From Gnetum montanum (lineage: Eukaryota; Streptophyta; Gnetopsida; Gnetales; Gnetaceae): a DNA stretch of 64,000 bases. The notes under the pieces are model-generated. The model searched no databases. It worked only from the letters and a program-made list of their open reading frames with translations, and had not been told where the DNA came from. A program made the position numbers and the translations under genes. The DNA is taken from assembly GCA_015680685.1 (NCBI GenBank), contig MNCI01013586.1:61287-125286 (forward strand), given 5' to 3'. Shown here one piece after another: positions 42,520-55,019 of this stretch (positions within the stretch are counted from its first letter, which is position 1; each line of letters starts with the position of its first letter).

Positions 42520-45007
42520 TTCTTCAAATATCCCTTGACAAATAACTAATGTCCAATTGGTTTTCCTCCCTTAGCACATCATCTTGTATAGTTTTTATAA
42601 TTGTCTAAGGGTTAGCTTCCATTATTGACGTATTTTATTGTATAAGAGCCTTTCAATAAAAAAAGGAAACAAAATTTTTCAAATCTTCATTTTCCCCTTA
42701 TGCACATTGATAGTGTCCTTCTTCCCCAACCCCACCATTACTCCATGATTGATAGTTTTGCTAAGTCTAGTTTTGAACCATCAATCTTTATTTATCTTTC
42801 CAAAAATCCTAACCAATACCTTAGTGTAGTTATGTCCTAGGTAATGATGACTTATTTCTAGTTTACATGAATTACAAAAATAGCCTTCACAGATTAGTAG
42901 CTCTTTATTTATCCTACACATTCTATTACAATAGGGTAGGAATTCTTTAATCCTAAAGCACACAAAATTCTTGCCCTATCAAACTTATTAAATTACTTAA
43001 CTCCTTCTCCCTTGAAAAGCCACTTTTGAGTGCTTTACACTTCACTAGTAGACCTAACTTTAAACTCTTCTACTACTCTCATGATGTTAATGAATTTTGT
43101 ATCATTGATGCTTATTTGAGCTGAGAATACGCACATTTAACCATTACTTTCATCTTCTAGATAAAAAATATAATATAATAATAAATACTTATACTTATTT
43201 TTAGACCCTAGGTTGATCCTTGACCCCTTTGGCCACTCTACGTTCTCTCCATGGACTTCATTCTGTAATGGATGAAGCCATCCCTGGCTATTGTACTCAT
43301 TCAAAAACCTATGTAGTCTATAGTTTCAATGTTGTTAAAGGTCTTGTAATAGGTTTTACAAAATGTCTAAATGATCAAGACTTTGAATATCTAAATTAAC
43401 AAACCTGTAAAATAACATCAAAGCTAGTTTTAGTTAAAATAAAACTAACGTAGAAACTTTTCTTAACTCTTATATTTCTAGCTCATATCTCAATAGAAAT
43501 TTGAGAGAGTAGAGAATTAGACATTATCCTAGAAGTTTGAGTTTTAAAAAGTTTTAGTGTTGAAAACACAATTTTTCACATTAAATCTCCTAACTAATTT
43601 TGACATGTTGAAACATATTACTCCATTTCAATATTCATGTTAAATCTCCTTCAAAGATTTTAACGTGATGCAGTGAAACCCAACTATGAAGTTTTAATCT
43701 ACATTAAAGTTTAATTTGATGTAGAACATTATTTTACTTGTTAACTCTAACAACTAGGCATTTCACAAAAATGCAATCACATTGAAACCATATGTCATGT
43801 TCTTCCCATGTGTTCTCCATGAAAACTTCCAAATCCATGTTTTCTTAAAATTTGCAAAAAGAATTGTAAATTTTGCAATGAAAAAATTGATTTGTAAATA
43901 TTTCTATTCATGAAACTTAAAACATCTACCAAATATAGCCAAAATTAGCTAAAAATAATAAAATATTTTTACCTAGCATTGTTGTTCAATGCACTATAAC
44001 AGTGATATGAAAAATCATTATTTCTCTTCAACTAGGTAACAAATTTTTGTAAAACTCTAGATAAATAATGGATTTCCTACCTATAACTCATGAAAAAAAC
44101 AAAATCAATGCATGCATGAAATTTTTAGTAAAAATTCAGAAAATTTTCAAGAGTCTTAAAACTAAGGTTATGCTATGGGGTTTTCAATCCCCACAACAAA
44201 ATAGAACTAAACTCTTAAATTTGAGCTTTAAAATCTTTCTAAACTATAATAATTTATTACATCTAATCCTAACGCTAAAATGTCTTGTAAAATCCACTTA
44301 AAATCTTAAAAACTAAAATAGCCATTATGGTAAGCTAGAGGAATAGATGTAAACTCTACAAACATTTTCTAACTATGGTTTGAATGATTTACATTTTGGC
44401 TTTAGTAGGGAATGATTAGGGTTGAGGTAGTCTCCTCCTATGCTAAAACCTTACCTATTGCTACTTCCACTTGTCATTACTTTTCTATCATCTAGTATCA
44501 TTGTCTCTATAGCTTTACTCGTACATCATTTCTCAAGATGCTTTGATGCAAATGCAAGCTTTAGTACCAAATTTTCCTTTTTTATTTATTTTAGAATGTA
44601 GAAATGATATGTGCATTGAAATTTTTATCATCCATGATATTTTTATGTCATTTAACTTAACATTTAGTGTTACGTTTTTTAAATAATAAAAACTTGATTT
44701 ATTTTTTTCATTCTGGTCTAGGTGAACATGGTTGCCTACCCCAATTCTCTACTTCAACCTTTCATCTTAAACCATCTTGTAAGTAAGGTATTCAAACTCT
44801 AGATCTTTCTTTCCTTGATTTAATATCATGTTTAGCTTCTCTTATATCCTCTTTAGATGTCATAGAGAATGAGCTCTATTTTCTTGAACACAAGCCTCTT
44901 TTAATAAATGATCATATGATTGATGTACCTGTACTAAGATATAAATAACAGACTTTTTAGCTTAGTGATCTCTTTTTCCAAGACGTTCAAGAGGTAATCG
45001 TAGTTAT
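42520..45007. other. Gene-poor AT-rich DNA
   Basis: Short frames only (for example 42963-42781, which has CNSC and several other Cys residues but no convincing zinc finger, and 44068-44301). No LTR or RNA gene seen. It ends at CTTAC (45008-45012), the left target duplication of element D. Confidence 0.5.
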
Positions 45008-45023
45008 CTTACTGGTGAACCAT

Positions 45024-45094
45024 GATATCGTGTATGCGATATCATGCACGCGATATCACATCCACCACATGATATCGTGTACAGGATATTGCAT
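45024..45094. repeat. U3 GATATC array of element D
   Basis: Four GATATC sites at 14, 14 and 19 bp spacing, followed by a decayed fifth (GGATATT, 45084). In the 3' LTR (54102-54165) several are changed to AATATC, GATATT or GATATA by transitions and one transversion. Confidence 0.8.
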
Positions 45095-45107
45095 CCTGCC
45101 TTATCTT

Positions 45108-45115
45108 CTATAAAT
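45108..45115 (+). promoter_or_regulatory. TATA box of the element D 5' LTR
   Basis: CTATAAAT, about 95 bp from the LTR start and just after the GATATC array; identical octamer in all other LTRs with a readable promoter. Confidence 0.7.
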
Positions 45116-45822
45116 AAGAGGCAGTGCCCTTGGTTCACAAACATTAGATTTAGACCCTTAGCTAGACTCTTGTAGTTTTTTCATTCTAGAGTTAGAATTA
45201 TTTCTGTGTGCTCACAGTAGGAGTCATAAAGTGAACGGATCTTTATTCGAGCAACTTGTACTTAAGAACAATTTTTTGTACGGCAATAAGGATGAACTTT
45301 ATGATAAACCTTGTAGCATACAGATTAAGCTAATTACTAATTAATGATTGTTTAATACTTTCCTAGTTAATTAATATCTCTCTCAACCTTCAACCCCCTT
45401 AGTTAAATACACTTCAAGCATGCATGTAGCGCTTGGTAACCCACTAACGATTAGCATTTGGTCATCCTAGTAGCGTTGCACTAGTTCAGGATGTGTACGG
45501 CAAGTGGGAATAGATACTGGTGTTAGGAACATTTAGAAACTAGTTAATGAATAGTTAATGTAAGTCAGCCACTTAGTTCTCTCTCCCTCTCCTTTATTAG
45601 CAGAAGACATAAGAAAATACAAAAGTTATAAAAATCATATACCTTGAGCTTACTTAACCATAAAACCATGACAATACAAGTAAGTTTGGGAAGACAATGA
45701 TTGATGAACCTTGAGTGTTACATTAAGGTGCATAAGCACTTGGTCCTTGGAGTTCGACCAGATCGTGTGTGAAACACTTGTATTCATATGGTTGAGTGTA
45801 GGGGTACCTCGCCACTGATCAT

Positions 45823-45840
45823 TGGCACCGTTGCCAGGGA
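45823..45840 (+). other. Primer binding site of element D
   Basis: TGGCACCGTTGCCAGGGA, two bases inside the LTR. It differs at two positions from the Asp-tRNA PBS (TGGCGCCGTTGCCGGGGA) known from Athila elements. Confidence 0.85.
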
Positions 45841-45965
45841 CTTAGTTGTTTGTGCACTACGTTGAACATAGGAAATCATTCATATCATTGGAGCATTAGA
45901 ATGATCCCTTAGGGTTAATCAATGAAAGATAAGACAATGGTACATTGCACACCGAATGAAACAAG

Positions 45966-48250
45966 ATGTCTTCTTCTTCACATAAGATCACTTCATCACC
46001 TAGGACTAATGCAAGAGGTAGTCGGTGGCATAATACACATAACCAAGATCCACTAGTTCCTCAATAGTTTCATGTGGTATATACTCATCCCGATGAGTAT
46101 GTACTCGATTTCACCTTTATTCTCCACCAAGATGAATAACTATGTTGGAGAGACTTGGAGGGTAACATAGTGTTTCCTTTAGACTGATCAGTTCCCAACA
46201 TGATCCTTTGTGCTCTCTCACAAATAGGCATGTTACTTTTATAGCCAGAATATGTTGCATAAAATCATAACTTAAGAGACTATCATCCCACAGAAGCACA
46301 ACGTCAAAGAGACTTGCCACAGGAGAGATACCATACATCTTTGAAGGGTAAATGGCCCCATGACGCTCTGCACATTTTGAGAAAAATTGAGGATGGTAAA
46401 CCTACCTCAACAGGTTCCCCATGAAATGATGTTCCTCCTCTTGACATTGGTTAGGGGGTGGTGTATCAAAACCTCCACTCCACTATTCACAAACCTGGTT
46501 CTAATATCCACAAACATGAAGTGTTCAATGATGGAACACAAAGACGTTTTGATCATGATCATGATCAAGGTTGAGACCACTGAAGAGAAGGTAGAAAACA
46601 CCATCATGGTGATGGTTCTCCTTCTTCTTCACCTTCATTGTCACCTTCACCCTCTCCTTCAGTGTCTGGACACAATCATAGGGAAACCAATCATGAGGAT
46701 AAGGGAAAACAAAGTGAAAGTCATCAACAAGACAGTCAAAAATGAGGAAAAGGGCACTCTAAAAAATCTAGACATAGAAGAAGGGAGAGTAGGGAATTGC
46801 ATAGACACCATAGACACTATGAACGAGATGATCACGAAGAACCCCTACTCACAACTAGAAGCATGCTAGATATAACGGAGGCCATAAGAGTTCCAACAAG
46901 GCATGAAAAGGATAGTAGGATCAAGAGGTTGGACATGAACAACATCCCATGATTTGAAGGGGGATACAATGCTAATCCTTAGAATCATTTACAAGCATTC
47001 CATGATGCATGTTCTTTGCAAAACATAGAAAATGAATGGAAAAAATTAAAGTTGCTCCCAAGGACACTAGTGAAAAAAGCTAAAAGTTGGCGCCAGTCCT
47101 TAGAAACAGAATCCATTCAGAGGTGGAGTACAATGTTAGAACTCTTCAATGATAAGTACCAAACATACTCCCAAGTGTCTAACTTGTAGAAGCAAATCCA
47201 AGGATGGAAGCAAGGAAATCATGAACCCTTGGATGTTGCCCAATTATGCATTGTTACATCGTTGCCCTAGCCATGGTTATTCATAGTGAGATCAACTATG
47301 CCATCTTGTGGATGGACTTAGGCATGAAACAAGAAGAAACCTTGGGACATATGCCCAAGGAAGGTTATCGGAGCTTAGGTCAAATCAAATTCATAGATTG
47401 ATAGAGCAAGTTGCCAAAGAAGAAGGTGAGCTACAAAAGAAAGAAGTACGAAAGAATATAACAAAGATCCTTCCCTTTGAAAAAAGGGAGTGAGATTTTG
47501 TGAGGAGGAAGAAGAGTCACCACTCGAAGAGATGATGAATAGGAAAAATTTGCCTCTCCAAAAGTTAACATCAGAAGTATTGGCAAAGGTAGACCAAATG
47601 TGGGACTCTCTCGATAGTAGGTTTGAAACTGTTCTTAAAATTGTAGAGGAGTCTAGGGAGCGAGGTAGTGACCATGAAATAAAGAAAAGGAGAGAAGTGA
47701 AAAATGCACGTAACAAGGGTAAGGGCAAAATGGCCATCACAGAAGAGGTTGTGGATTTAGAAATAGACAATGATAGTGGATGCAAGATATGCCAATATGA
47801 CCATCTTAAGGGATGTTGCCTAGTAATCTCACATCTACAAGAGTCTAGGGTGTATGCACTTAATCCATGAATAAATAAACAGAAAACACCCCGATGGTTA
47901 CCTTATCCCCAAGGTAACCCAAGGCAGTTCCACCAACCTTCAACATATTATTCAAGAGGAACTCTACCACAACCCGTTGAGCAACATCAATAGTGGAAAT
48001 ACCCACAGTCGTTAGGGATGCCACCACTAAGAAAATAATATCCATACCAGCAACGTGACCCATATGGCTACTACGTGCAGCATCCAATCTCTCCACATGA
48101 TTCTGTTAGTCATGTTGCAACACAACATCACTATAAAGCCTATGAGTATTATATAACTCTTTCTCCTAGGGAATATAACCCACAAATATACCATCCTTCA
48201 AACCCATCTATAGTTGTCACACCATAGCTCCATTACCACTTGCTCCAACA
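45966..48250 (+). pseudogene. Element D gag
   Basis: ATG at 45966 gives MSSSSHKITSSPRTNARGS, then VVYTHPDEYVLDFTFILHQD. An Arg/Ser/His-rich region follows (46560-46860; the M/L-rich open frame 46387-46869 is its shadow). The capsid is at 46930-47250 (ENEWKKLKLLPRTLVKKAKS, LFNDKYQTYSQVSNL). 47490-47870 is open and ends with the zinc motif CKICQYDHLKGCC, one residue shorter than the usual CX2CX4HX4C knuckle. A Pro/Tyr/Gln-rich tail runs to 48250. Stops and several frame changes (47308, 47490 and 48251 are in different frames). Confidence 0.8.
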
Positions 48251-49100
48251 ATGCAAGGGGAACTACCTACTCAACCGCAACAATGCAATGCCACAAGGGC
48301 TATAAATTCTCAACCCACTATTGGTTTTGACAATCGTATGAATAAAAAACCTTTCCTGAAATCCAATAGTCCAACCAAGCCCTTACAACCACAAGCGATT
48401 GAACCTCTGAATGCCTCCCCATCAAATAAATCTTCAGAGCTCCCTTCGAACCAAACACCAAGCTCAACGGATACGGTTATGTTAACACATGCCGTTATTA
48501 ACTGGATCAAGGTTGGCCACCTTCCCAAGAAATTATATGATCCTAGAAGCCATCTAATATATCTCCAAATTTCTGGGAATGATCCATGCAAAGCTCTTCT
48601 AGATACAGGTTCTGAAGTCAACTTAATATCGCAAGAAAGGTACAAAGCCTAGAACCTACCTCCATTGAAGAAGAGCAATATTTGCCTAGAGCTAGTCAAC
48701 TAGTCCATCACTATTCCCTTGGGACTAGTGGAGGACATCATCACCATTGTGTGTGGGTGGTTTTACCCAGCTAATTTCCTAATGATACAAGTGAATAACG
48801 GTAAAGGGAACTTCCTAATCATAATGGGAAGGGCATGGCTAAGTACTATAGATGCACGCCTATGAATCTGCAGTCTTTCCCTAGAAATATCTAAGGATAA
48901 CACTTCTAGAAATATTGAGAAGAAGAAGGTTCCATGCATCACATACAATGATACAGGGTGCAATTGTGTGCAAAGATCATGGGTTGTGCAAATTTTAGCA
49001 TTGCTGGCATGCAACCGGTGTGCACAAGACATTAACATATAAAGTGCCTGTATGTAGTAGCTACATGACAAGAAGATGCCTAGTGGCTGATAGCTGATCA
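48251..49100 (+). pseudogene. Element D aspartic protease
   Basis: Open to 48652, containing LLDTGSEVNLISQERYKA with the catalytic DTG at 48602-48610. It is preceded by a long Gln/Ser/Pro-rich linker (residues 1-85). After 48652 the flap and FLIIMGRAWLSTIDA equivalent (about 48780-48860) persist out of frame. It would process Gag-Pol. Of the three related copies only this one keeps DTG (C has DLG, A has NFG). Confidence 0.8.
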
Positions 49101-49233
49101 AGAGAGCAACTCACTCATGTGCATGAAACTAACTGAGGAAATAACTTGCGCTTACATCGAAAGCATAGACTTACTAGAGCAAGTCCGCTGCCAACTTCCA
49201 AGCCTTAACCTTGAAAACATCAACTAGCGGAAG

Positions 49234-50328
49234 TTGGAAATTCCTGAAAAATTCAAACAAGAGCCCCTAGAATTAAAAACATTGTCCACTTTTCTAGAAT
49301 ATATGATTCTTAAAAATGGAAAATTGGTAATTATCAACTCAAGACTTTCTTCCAAACAAAAAGGAAGATTGCTTGAGGTAATAAACAAGTGGTCAAAAGC
49401 CTTTGCCTGGTCATATCCCGAATTAACTGGAATAGATCCTAAGATATGCCTACATAGGATTTACACTAATCCCTCCATGAAACCTAAAAAACAACTGCAG
49501 AGTCGATTGAACCCAAAATTGAAGCAAGTAGTAAAATAAGAAATAGAACAACTTCTTAAGGTTGGGTTCATTTATCCCATTTCTGATAGCGAATGGGTTA
49601 GCCCTCTAGTACTCATGCCTAAAAAGGGAGGCAAATGGAGGGTGTGCATAGATTTTAGGTTTCTAAACATGGAAACATTTAGGGATCACTTTCCAATGGC
49701 ATTTTTTGACCAAGTCTTAGACACCATAATAGGGCATCATTATTACATTTTTCTAGATGGCTATAGTTGATACAACCAAATATAGATAGCCCCAGAAGAC
49801 CAAGCCAAGACAACGTTCACTAGTCCTTGGGGAATGTTTGCATATAAACAAATTTTGTTTGGCTTGTGTAATGATCCTACTACATTTCAATGCCTAGTTC
49901 TAAGCATATTCCAACATCAGATAGGGAACAAAGTGGAAGTCTTTATGGATGACTTCTCCACCTATGGAACAAGTTTTGATCAAGCTTTGGACCAATTAGA
50001 GCAAGTGCTGAAAAGATGCATGGAAACCAATCTAAGGCTCAACTGGTGGAAAACCCATTTAATGGTCCAAGAAGGCATAGTACTTGGGCATAATATTTTA
50101 CATGTAGGAATAGAGGTAGACCTAGATAAAAATAGGGTCATCCAAGGAATAACCCATCAATCAAAAACTTTCAAAGACATTTGGTCATTCCTTGGACACA
50201 CTGGCTACTATAGGAGATTCATTGAGAACTTTTTCAAGATTTCCAAACCGTTGGTAGAGCTAACAAAGAAGGATGTACCTTTTGAGTGGACTAGGGAATG
50301 TGAACAAGCATTCCAAACCCTGAAATGA
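49234..50328 (+). pseudogene. Element D reverse transcriptase
   Basis: One frame with stops at 49537 (TAA), 49768 (TGA) and 49783 (TAG). Linker with WSKAFAWSYPELTGIDP; fingers VGFIYPISDSEWVSPLVLMP and GGKWRVCIDFRFLNM; first catalytic Asp in FLDGYS; palm with the active site VFMDDFSTYG (F-M-D-D, as in Athila). Connection VLGHNILHVGIEVDLDKN and WSFLGHTGYYRRFIENF. It ends with FEWTRECEQAFQTLK before the stop at 50326. The catalytic residues are intact. The ATG at 49234 only marks the open piece; RT belongs to pol. Confidence 0.88.
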
Positions 50329-50930
50329 AAGCTAGTAGAAACTCCCATTCTACAAGCTCCTGACTAGTCCAGACCATTCCACATCATGACTAACACATCC
50401 AATTATGCCTTAGGAGCTGTATTTACATAGTTAGATGACCAGAAATGCCCTTACTATATCCACTATGCAAGTAGAAGTATCACCAGTGCATAGCTTAACT
50501 ACACAACTACAGAGAAAGAATTACTAACTGTAGAGTTTGCAATAGATAAGTTTAGGCACTATGTGTTAGGTCACAAAGTGTTCATCCACATGGATCATAG
50601 TGAAATCTAGTTCCTCATGAACAAGCCAATGGTTAGCCCTCATATTATACGATGGCTGGTAATCCTACAGGAGTTTGATTTAACGATGATCAATCGAAAA
50701 GGTACCAAGAATGTAGTTGGAGATCATTAATCTTGGTTGTGCTGGGACAACAAAGAGGATGAATATGTAATGTCTGATCATTTTCCTGATAAAGACCTCT
50801 TTGCTGATGTAGTGAATAACCAACTACCCACAGAGATGAATTGGTATAGTAGCATTCTCACCTATCTCCTTACTCAACAAACACCAGAGGAGCTGGACCC
50901 TAGGAAGAAACAATAGTTTCTTCATAGAGC
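50329..50930 (+). pseudogene. Element D RNase H
   Basis: Same frame as RT. SNYALGAVFT with a following stop, then ELLTVEFAIDKFRHYVLGHK, FIHMDHSEI, VILQEFDLTMINRKGTKNVV. About five stop codons. The RNase H DEDD pattern can be followed only partly; no second (archaeal-type) RNase H follows, unlike B. Confidence 0.8.
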
Positions 50931-50949
50931 CAAGTACTTCATGAAGATC

Positions 50950-52125
50950 AATGGATAACTTTTTAAAGTGTGTGCTAATGGCTTGGTTTGATGGTGTGTG
51001 CCCACGATAGAACAACTGAGATTTCTCCAAGATGCTCATGAGGGCCCTTGTGGGGGTCACTATGCAGGGAGATGAACGGCTATTAAGATCTTACTTACAG
51101 GATATTACTGGCCAACCTTATTTCAGGATGCCCATCAATTTGTCCAATCTTGTGAGTGCTGTCAATGTGATGGGGGAATGACTGCTAAAATGGAGGGTTT
51201 GCAACAATGGATTTCACTATTAGAACCCTTCGACATTTGGGGAATAGACTTTATGGGTCCCATTACACCAATGTCCAATGGAAAATCTTACATTGTAGTT
51301 GCCATAGACTATTTAACAAAATGGGCTGAAGTAGCTGCTATTAAAGACTACACATCATCTACAGCTATACAATTTGTGCAACAACAAATCATAAATAGGT
51401 TTGGTGTTCCACATGCACTTATTTTGGATAATAGAACACACTTCACAGGTGCAACTTTTTAAAAGTTAATGCAACACTTAGGGGTTGAACATAAATTGAC
51501 TACACCTTATCACCCGCAAGCTAATGGACAAGCTGAGGTCACCAATAGGGAGATCACTAAAATATTGACTAGGAAAATTAGCAAGTATAGGCAAGATTGG
51601 AGCACTAAACTGAATGATGCTCTTTGGGCATACTGATCCACCTAGAAACTCCCTATAGGCTACTCTCCCTATGAGTTAGTGTACAGAAAGATTTCAACGC
51701 TTTCGATTCAAACCGAGCTCCATACACTATCAACAGCTTGTGACCTCCACCTTGATCTTGATCTAGCATAAAAACAAAAGTTGGAAACTTTAAACGTGCT
51801 AGAAGAAAATCGATTAGCTACCCTATCATCAAATGAGTTGCACAAGGCATATAACAAGTAACATCATAACTTGAAGATTTGAAAGATTAAGTATCAACTA
51901 GGAGATAAGGTTCTCTACTGGAACCCCACACATGTGCCACAACACACAAAATTTCAAACACTGTGGGAAGGACCTTACATTATTCATGCAACCTTTCCTT
52001 CAGGGGCCATGACCATATAAAAACCTAAGAGCCCTGATAAGAGATTGTTAGTCAATGTGCAACAGACCAAACCCTTCCATGAATTTAGAATGGTTAGTGC
52101 ACATAATACCTCTGAGAGGGGATGA
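50950..52125 (+). pseudogene. Element D integrase
   Basis: HHCC domain: HEGPCGGHYAGR (51030-51075) and SCECCQC (about 51150). Core: IWGIDFMGPITPMSNGKSY with the first Asp (about 51250); second Asp in LILDNRTHF (about 51425); Glu in NGQAEVTNRE (about 51530). D and E are 35 residues apart (DD35E). C-terminal WEGPYIIHATFPSGAM; natural end TGA at 52123-52125. In-frame stops at 51460, within ALWAY and at 52018, but no frameshift. No chromodomain. 51178-51462 is the longest open piece. Confidence 0.88.
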
Positions 52126-54078
52126 CCCTGCTCACTATTTTGGATCTCCTCCTTCCAACTTAGTCATGGGGGAGACGACCACCTCTGCTAACCATTCGAG
52201 GACCTCCGTTCCTTTTTAAGTTTTTGTTTTACAAATTTCTTTAATTTTTCTTGTTTTTGTTTTGCAACATTGTTTATACTTCCTCGTTTCTTTGTGTGAC
52301 TATTTGTTTTGTTTTTTTTCTTTTTGTTCTTGTTTGTTGTTTCTATTTTGTTAGATTTTCCACCTAATAAGTGCTCATGATGGTGATATGAACTGTATTC
52401 TATTGATTGCTAATGTTTGGTTTTTACCTTTGAGTTGTAATGTTTATACTAAGGTATGGTTATTTTGATATAATAGGCAATGACTCCACATCATCCATGC
52501 ATCCATGAATTTATATGGTCTCTCATGACTTGGAAATATAGAGTCCCCTTCTTTAATAATAAAACTATTAACGAATTGGTGATTGGGCATTTCTCAAACT
52601 AAGGAAGGACTCAAGGACTGAAAAGGGTGTGACTTCAAAGGGATTTGATGTAATTGTGTTGGCTATTCTCTTGGGGGCTTGGATGTTTTCTCCTTGATTT
52701 TTCTTACAATTCTGACATTGCTCCATCATTGGGAAGCTGAGCCAACAAAAATAAGTCTTTACATGGTGTGGTTCTCATGCAAAAATAAAATAAAAATGGT
52801 GAGAATTCAAAGCACACCCCTTAGACAAAATAATCATCTAGGCTACAAGCACTAGTTACGAAACTAAACAGATATGTTCCCTCTAACTAAGGCCCTTTCT
52901 TGCTTCCTACTTCTCCCTTTTTCATTTTCGTCGGAATGGTGTTGACTCTTTGGTGGAAGCATTCTTGTTACTTCAAGTGGATGGAGTGGCCAAGTGTATT
53001 AATGCGAAGTCACTGGATGTGGATTGTTTCAGGCTGAATTTGGAATGAGATCTACTCAGTCACATTAACCATAAGTACCCAAGGGGTTGTACACCACCTT
53101 TTTCTTAGGAACCCATTCCATTATCTTCTCCCCATCATTCTTTCTCCATTTCCCACTTCATTGCCAGTTGTATCAGTAGTCTATATTTTGGTTGATGCAT
53201 TGTTTTCTCTTTGGTGGATTCTTGTGATTAAGTCTTTAACTCTTGCTTCCAAATGACATTTCTAGAGCCTACGGACTCCTTGAATGTGAGTTTTTCAGGG
53301 CATAAAGGGCATGAGCCTACTTTGGGGAGGACCCACTAGCATTTCTATTTGGTGCATCAGTTAACTTCTTTCCCCCAAACATTTTTGTAATCAACATTTT
53401 GTGTTGTTTCATTCCCATCTCTAATATCTATTTTATTGGTGTTCTCATTGTTTCTTTTTCTCCATCTTTCTTATTCCTTATCTTTTTCCATTCTATCACT
53501 ATTGGAGGATTGCTCTAAGTCATGGGGGCCCTGGTCCAATTTTTTCAATTTTTCCTATCACCTACACCTTGGGTAGTCACTAGCGTTATATCTCTAGAAT
53601 CCGTATGGGCCATATCACAACTCAACCAATGGATCTTACACTAAAGCAAGGTATTAACTATATTGTTATTTACTTATTCTTGCTCATATGTGACTGTGTT
53701 GTGTGTGCAGATGGAAATCATACAGCAATGGACTAGACCTGGAGGAAACACTCAAGATGGACTGATGTTAGAACGGTTATGCAAGGAACAAGATTGATGG
53801 TGCGACTATGGATGGAAAACGTAAGGCACAATCTTGGCATCGACAGCAACACATCTTCTCCTTCTCTCTCTCTCTCTCTTCTCTCTTAGCTACCAAATAA
53901 GGTTGGATGTCAATTGTGTATAGTGTTCACTCTTGTAGTCATGAACACTAATGTTGCCATGTATTGTAATGTTGATCCGTTCACATGTCATCCCATTCAC
54001 CATTAGTTATCATTGAAGTCAATAATCCCATACCTTCCCAATATTTTGTAAGGCACTCGAGGATGCATTTTCATTCAG
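52126..54078 (+). other. Element D 3' spacer
   Basis: It opens with the conserved purine tract CATGGGGGAGA (about 52165), then a T-rich zone (52200-52350). The equivalent of the C spacer ORF is at about 52930-53205, in one frame but with two stops before the shared end. The block TACTTTGGGGAGGACCCACT is at about 53319-53338. A (CT)n run is at about 53863-53880. No intact gene. Confidence 0.6.
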
Positions 54079-54089
54079 TCATGAGGGTA
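54079..54089 (+). other. Polypurine tract of element D
   Basis: TCATGAGGGTA directly before the 3' LTR, preceded by 'gcattttcattcag' as in A and C. Confidence 0.75.
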
Positions 54090-54911
54090 TGATGAACCAC
54101 AATATCACATATGCGATATCGTGCATGCGATATCACATCCACCATGTGATATTACGTATGTGATATAGTGTCCTTCCTCATCTTCTATAAATAAGAGGTT
54201 GTGCCCTTGGTTCACAGACATTATATTTAGAACCTTAGCTAGACTCTTGTAGTTTTATCATTCCAAAGTTTGAATTATTTCTATGTGCCTGCAGTAGGAG
54301 TCATAGAGTGAATGGATCTTTATTCGAGCAACTTGTACCTGAGCATAATTTTGTGTATGGCAATAAATATGAACTTTATGATAAACCTTATAGCATACAA
54401 ATTAATTTAATTAGTAATGAATGATTATTTAATGCTTTCCTAGTTAATTAATATCTCTCTCAACCTTCAACCCCCGTAGTTAAATACACTCAGTATGACC
54501 ACTTCGAGCATGCGTGTAGCGCTTGGTAACATAGTAACGATTAGCGTTTGGTAATCCCAGTAGCATTGCACTAGTTCAAGATGTGTACGACAAGTGGGAA
54601 TAGATACTAGTGTTAGGAACATTTAGAAACTAGTCAATGAATAGTTAATGTAAGTCAGCCACTTAGTTCTCTCTTCCTCTCCTTTATTAGTAGAAGACAT
54701 AAAAAAATACAAAAGCTATAAAAATCATATACCTCAAGCTTACTTAACCATACAACCATGACAATACAAGTAAGTTTGGGAAGACAACGATTGATTAACC
54801 CTGAGTGTTCCATTAAGCCACATAAACACTTGGTCCTTGGAGCTCGACTGGATTGTGCGTGAAATGCTCGTATTTGTATGGTTGAGTGTAGAGGTACCTC
54901 ACCACTCATCA
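54090..54911 (+). repeat. 3' LTR of element D (822 bp)
   Basis: Starts TGATGAACC, ends CTCATCA, then CTTAC. TATA box at 54185-54192. A minus-strand open frame (54912-54655) is a chance frame in U5. Partner of 45013-45821. Confidence 0.92.
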
Positions 54912-54916
54912 CTTAC

Positions 54917-55019
54917 AAAAACATTCGGTTGCTTTTGCTTAGGAATATAATGATATACCCAGTCTAGACCCAAATATGATACAACATAACATCATCTTAG
55001 AAGAAGGTTCTAAGCCTGT
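54917..55019. other. Short spacer between elements D and E
   Basis: About 100 bp of DNA between the D target duplication and the E LTR. CCTGT (55015-55019) would be the left target duplication of E; its right partner is not in the window. Confidence 0.4.

Larger units (their letters stand above)
45013..45821 (+). repeat. 5' LTR of element D (809 bp)
   Basis: Starts TGGTGAACC, ends GATCA. U3 has GATATC at 45024, 45038, 45052 and 45071. The TATA box CTATAAAT is at 45108-45115. R/U5 has a poly(A)-type context near 45230-45310. The promoter drives element transcription to the right. Confidence 0.92.
45013..54911 (+). mobile_element. Element D: Athila-like Ty3/gypsy element
   Basis: LTRs at 45013-45821 and 54090-54911 are flanked by an exact 5-bp duplication CTTAC (45008-45012 and 54912-54916). 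Order on the + strand is PBS, gag, protease, RT, RNase H, integrase, spacer, PPT, LTR. In about 150 bp of U3/R compared by eye the two LTRs differ at about 17 positions. pol is one frame of 964 codons interrupted only by stop codons. It is the best preserved Athila-type copy in the window, but still inactive. Confidence 0.92.

Noticed and set aside
46387-46869. 160-codon + strand frame in element D
   Set aside because: Met/Leu-rich shadow of the Arg/Ser/His-rich segment of gag.
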